A DNA stretch of 64,000 nt from Candidatus Contendibacter sp. (GTDB lineage Bacteria > Pseudomonadota > Gammaproteobacteria > Competibacterales > Competibacteraceae), in contig JARSSO010000020.1 in assembly GCA_029624765.1 (NCBI GenBank), positions 1 through 64,000 of the forward strand, read 5' to 3'. The notes below the pieces were generated by a model. The model saw only the letters and a program-made list of their open reading frames with translations. It made no database searches and was not told the DNA's origin. Positions 60,938-64,000 of the stretch are shown piece by piece; position 1 is the stretch's first letter; each line of letters begins with the position of its first letter. The position numbers and the translations under genes are program-made.

Positions 60938-62524
60938 ATGAAGTATCTTGCTCTGTTGCGCCGCTTCGGCGTCAACCCGCCCAAGTCCGCTTCCGGCAAC
61001 GCCACGACGGTGTCCACCGCCCGGAGTTGGTTGCCGGTTCGCCTGCTGCTGGGGGTAGGAGCGAGCATCGGCGTCGCCGTGTTGCTGGTGATGGTGCTTT
61101 ACATCACCGACCTCGGCCTGTCGGTGTGGGAGCGCTTGCAGCGGGCGCCGACCACGTTCTGGATCGTGTATCTGCTGATTCTCGGCGCGCTGAGCACGGG
61201 CGGCGCTTACGCGGTCTGGCGGGTGCTGCGCTGGGGGCGCCCCGCCGGCAAGGCGCGCGCCGCCGCCCTGGCCAAGCCGCCGGACGAGGCGACCTTGCGC
61301 GAGCGGTTGGAGCGCAGCGCCGCTGCTGGCGTCGCGGTCGACGCCATCCGCCACGAGCTGGAGGAGTTGCAGCGGCGGCGGGCGGCGGGCGAGGTCATCG
61401 TCGCGGTGTTCGGCGAAATCAGCGCCGGCAAGTCCTCGCTGATCCGCGCGTTGTTGCCGGGAACCGACATCGCGGTCGACGTGCGCGGCGGCACGACCCG
61501 GAAAGTGACCTATTACACCTGGACCAGCACCGCCGGCGACCGGCTGATTCTGGCTGACCTGCCCGGCCTGAACGAGGCCGACGGAATGCTGGATCAGACC
61601 GCCCGCGACGAAGCCTTGCGCGCCCACGTGGTGATCTACGTCTGCGAGGGCGATCTGACCCGCGACCAGTATCAGGCGGTCCGGAGCCTGGTCGATCTGG
61701 GCAGTCCGCTGCTCGTGGCGCTGAACAAGATCGACCGCCTCACCGAACGGGAACTGGACCTGGTGCGCCGGAGACTGGCCGAACGGGTTGGTGAACAGAT
61801 CGAAGTGGCGCCGGTCCAGTGCGGGGGCGTGGAGGAGGTGACCCGCATCTATCACGATGGACGGGAGGAAACTACCTTGCGCGCGCGCGCGCCGCGGGTC
61901 GAGGAATTGCGCCGCGCCCTGCAGCGCTATCTCGACACCGATCCGCAGGTGCTGGATTCGTTGCGCGACACGGCGGTGTTCGTGCTGGCCCAGCAAAAAC
62001 TCGATGCGGCGGTCGCCCGGCATCGCCGGGAGAAGGCCGAGGCCATCGTCCAAAGCTATTCGCGCAAGGCGGTGTTCGGGGCGCTGGCGGCGGTCAGTCC
62101 GGGAACCGACGTGCTCATTCAGGGTTATCTGGGAATCAACCTGATCAAGGAACTGTGCGCCCTGCACGAAGTGCCGGCGCGAGAGATCGACATGCAGCGG
62201 TTCCTGGATCTGGCCGGCAACCAGATCAAGCGCAGCCTCAATCTGTTGCTGGCGCTGGTCGGCAACATCTTCAAGGCGTTTCCCGGCATGGGCACGGTGG
62301 TGGGCGGCATGATGCACGCCGTGGTCTATGGTCTTATATTCGAAAGTCTGGGGAAGGCGGTGGCCCGTTCCCTGGAAAGTCGCGGCGATCTGGTGAGCGG
62401 TCCCACCTTGCGGATGTTCGAGGATAATCTGAGTGAAGATCTGGAAGCGCGTGCAAGGCGCCTGGCCCAACTGGTTTGGACGCGGCAGCGGGATGGAGAG
62501 CGTGCCGAATCCACGCCCGGTTAG
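60938..62524 (+). CDS. Membrane-linked dynamin-like GTPase 1
   Basis: A 528-aa protein with two N-terminal membrane segments (about residues 34-56 and 74-96), then a GTPase domain: P-loop GEISAGKS (159-166), G3-type DLPGL and G4 NKID. The C-terminal half resembles a DUF697-like helical region (AVFGALAAVSPGTDVLIQGY). It is cotranscribed with the next GTPase, whose start overlaps it by 32 bases. Role unknown; such pairs are thought to act on membranes. Confidence 0.82.
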   Translation: MKYLALLRRFGVNPPKSASGNATTVSTARSWLPVRLLLGVGASIGVAVLLVMVLYITDLGLSVWERLQRAPTTFWIVYLLILGALSTGGAYAVWRVLRWGRPAGKARAAALAKPPDEATLRERLERSAAAGVAVDAIRHELEELQRRRAAGEVIVAVFGEISAGKSSLIRALLPGTDIAVDVRGGTTRKVTYYTWTSTAGDRLILADLPGLNEADGMLDQTARDEALRAHVVIYVCEGDLTRDQYQAVRSLVDLGSPLLVALNKIDRLTERELDLVRRRLAERVGEQIEVAPVQCGGVEEVTRIYHDGREETTLRARAPRVEELRRALQRYLDTDPQVLDSLRDTAVFVLAQQKLDAAVARHRREKAEAIVQSYSRKAVFGALAAVSPGTDVLIQGYLGINLIKELCALHEVPAREIDMQRFLDLAGNQIKRSLNLLLALVGNIFKAFPGMGTVVGGMMHAVVYGLIFESLGKAVARSLESRGDLVSGPTLRMFEDNLSEDLEARARRLAQLVWTRQRDGERAESTPG

Positions 62525-63803
62525 CGGCGATGCGCACCTGGCGCTGGCGCGCGAAAGCCTGCGCGAATTGCTGAACGACCGGCGGGTGCCGCCACCGGTG
62601 CGGGCGGCGCTGGCCGACGACTACCAGCAATTGCAGCTTCTGCTGGAAAAGATCGAGCATGGCCATATCCACATCGCCGTGTTTGGCCGGGTCAGCGTCG
62701 GCAAGTCGGCGTTGCTGAACGCCCTGCTGGGCGAGACGCGGTTTTCGACCAGTCCGCTGCACGGCGAAACCACCCGCGCCGCGCACGCCCGCTGGCAGGA
62801 ATACGACGCCGGCGGGGTATTTCTGATCGACACGCCGGGCATCAACGAAGTGGCGGGCGAGGAGCGGGAGCGACTGGCCCACGATGTCGCCACCCGCAGC
62901 GATCTGGTCCTGTTCGTGGTGGACGGCGATATCACCGACAGCGAACTCAAGGCGCTACGGCAGGTGAAGGGCGCGGCGCAGCGACTGGTGCTGGTGCTCA
63001 ACAAGATGGACCGCTATACCCGGACCGACCGTGACTTGTTGCTGCAAACCCTGCGCGCGCGCGCCGCGGGACTGATCCAGCCCCAGGATATCCTGACCGC
63101 CGCCGCCCAGCCGGCCGAACGTATCGTGATTCTGGTGGACGCCGAGGGCAACGAGACCGAGACCCGCCGCCAGCCGGCGCCCGACGTGACCGCGCTGCGC
63201 GAGCGGATCTGGGACATCCTCAAGGCCGAGGGCAAGACCATGGCGGCGCTCAACGCCGGCCTGTTCGCGGGTCGTTTCTCCGACCGGCTGACCCGGGAGA
63301 TCATCGTCATCCGCCGCGATCTGGCCGAGAAGGTAGTGCGCAATTACTGCCTGGCCAAGGGGGTGGCGGTGGCGCTGAATCCGATCCCGGTCGCCGACAT
63401 CCTGGCGGCGATCGCCACCGACGCGGCGATGGTGATTCATCTCAGCCGGGTATATGGGCTGCCGATCACCCGGGGCGAGGCCGGTTCGCTGCTCAAGACC
63501 ATCTCCGTCCAACTGGCGTTTCTGATGGGGACGGTATGGGTGATGAACCTGGTGGCGGCCGCGCTCAAGGGCATCAGCTTGGGGCTGTCGACGGTGGTGA
63601 CCGCCGGCGCGCAGGGCGCGGTGGCCTGGTACGGGACTTACGTGGTCGGCAAGGCCGCCGAGCAGTATTTCGCCCAGGGCAAATCCTGGGGTGAAGGCGG
63701 GCCGAAGCGGGTGGTGCAGGACATTCTCGACAGCCTGGACCGGGAGTCGCTGCTGGCGCAGGCCCGCGACGATATTTTGTCCCGGTTGAAGCCCTTGCTA
63801 TGA
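62493..63803 (+). CDS. Dynamin-like GTPase 2 with DUF697
   Basis: A 436-aa protein from ATG 62493 (MESVPNPRPVSGDAHLALAR). P-loop GRVSVGKS (65-72), DTPGI and NKMDR. The C-terminal part is a DUF697-type membrane-associated region (KGVAVALNPIPVADILAAIA, MGTVWVMNLVAAALKGISLG). A GTG at 62433 would start further upstream without better support. It overlaps the first GTPase and its stop overlaps the next ATG. Confidence 0.85.
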   Translation: MESVPNPRPVSGDAHLALARESLRELLNDRRVPPPVRAALADDYQQLQLLLEKIEHGHIHIAVFGRVSVGKSALLNALLGETRFSTSPLHGETTRAAHARWQEYDAGGVFLIDTPGINEVAGEERERLAHDVATRSDLVLFVVDGDITDSELKALRQVKGAAQRLVLVLNKMDRYTRTDRDLLLQTLRARAAGLIQPQDILTAAAQPAERIVILVDAEGNETETRRQPAPDVTALRERIWDILKAEGKTMAALNAGLFAGRFSDRLTREIIVIRRDLAEKVVRNYCLAKGVAVALNPIPVADILAAIATDAAMVIHLSRVYGLPITRGEAGSLLKTISVQLAFLMGTVWVMNLVAAALKGISLGLSTVVTAGAQGAVAWYGTYVVGKAAEQYFAQGKSWGEGGPKRVVQDILDSLDRESLLAQARDDILSRLKPLL

Positions 63804-64000
63804 GCTTTTCGTTCCTGATCGGGTTTTTCGTGGTGTCGGGCGTGGGCCTGTGGTTCTGGCGGGACAGCCTCGGCGCCCGCGAACAGGCCCGCGCCGCCAG
63901 TTCCCGCGCCTGTCGGCAGACGGGGGTGCAACTGCTCGACGACACCGTGGCGCTGGAACGGCTGTGGTGGCGGCGCGACCGCGATGGCCGGTTACGGCTG
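63800..64000 (+). CDS. DUF3301 protein (cut by window end)
   Basis: The first 67 residues: one N-terminal membrane helix (FLIGFFVVSGVGLWFW), then RDSLGAREQARAASSRACR and QLLDDTVALERLWWRRDRDG, which match DUF3301. The gene continues past the window. Its ATG overlaps the preceding stop (ATGA). Confidence 0.85.
   Translation, partial: MSFSFLIGFFVVSGVGLWFWRDSLGAREQARAASSRACRQTGVQLLDDTVALERLWWRRDRDGRLRL

Overview
The window reads as a high-GC gammaproteobacterial chromosome. Chromosomal markers include HrpB, YgiQ, TruA, a YcbB-type L,D-transpeptidase, RtcB, DUF2782, a ubiquitin-Mut7-C protein, DUF2062, a CsdA-type DEAD-box helicase, TsaB, an Rsd/AlgQ-like protein, a thioesterase, paired GTPases and DUF3301. 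The mix and the base composition would fit a Competibacter-like lineage, but that placement is inference. A complete-looking siphovirus-type prophage of about 33.7 kb sits in the middle.

1-9,800 (host). A truncated IS transposase start lies near the left edge, next to hrpB. Three tandem small proteins of one family (DUF2173-like) follow, then the L,D-transpeptidase, truA and ygiQ.

9,804-43,545 (prophage). It is bounded by perfect 59-bp direct repeats made of the 3' half of tRNA-Pro(GGG) plus flank. The intact tRNA is at the right end beside int. Left to right: a secreted nuclease and a repressor (minus); cro-like, RHH and a replication protein gene containing iteron-like repeats; lysis genes; terminase; a MuF head protein with a degenerate zincin-like tail; an oppositely oriented block (portal, gp10-like, two connector-size proteins, a fibre protein with a frameshifting 25-bp duplication); then scaffold, major capsid, tail tube, tape measure and tail-tip/fibre proteins. 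Next come a coiled-coil secreted protein, a C4-type antisense RNA ahead of a BRO antirepressor, a cassette flanked by 78-bp perfect repeats, an early operon, excisionase and integrase. Related operator sites (AGC..NTGCT) lie in both early promoter regions, which suggests one repressor controls both. A second integrase remnant abuts attL on the outside, evidence of an older element at the same tRNA.

43,573-64,000 (host). A cluster of palindromes precedes a strong promoter, a structured leader with a terminator, and rtcB. Then DUF2782, Mut7-C, cupin, flavin/2Fe-2S reductase, DUF2062, DEAD-box helicase, GST, a repeat-rich secreted protein, tsaB, a C-terminally frameshifted rsd-like gene and a radical SAM protein. 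An island on the minus strand holds a 1084-aa STAND-BTAD regulator, an unrecognised 155-aa protein and a DUF4347-like protein with a His/Cys dyad. The window ends with a thioesterase, two dynamin-like GTPases and the start of a DUF3301 gene.
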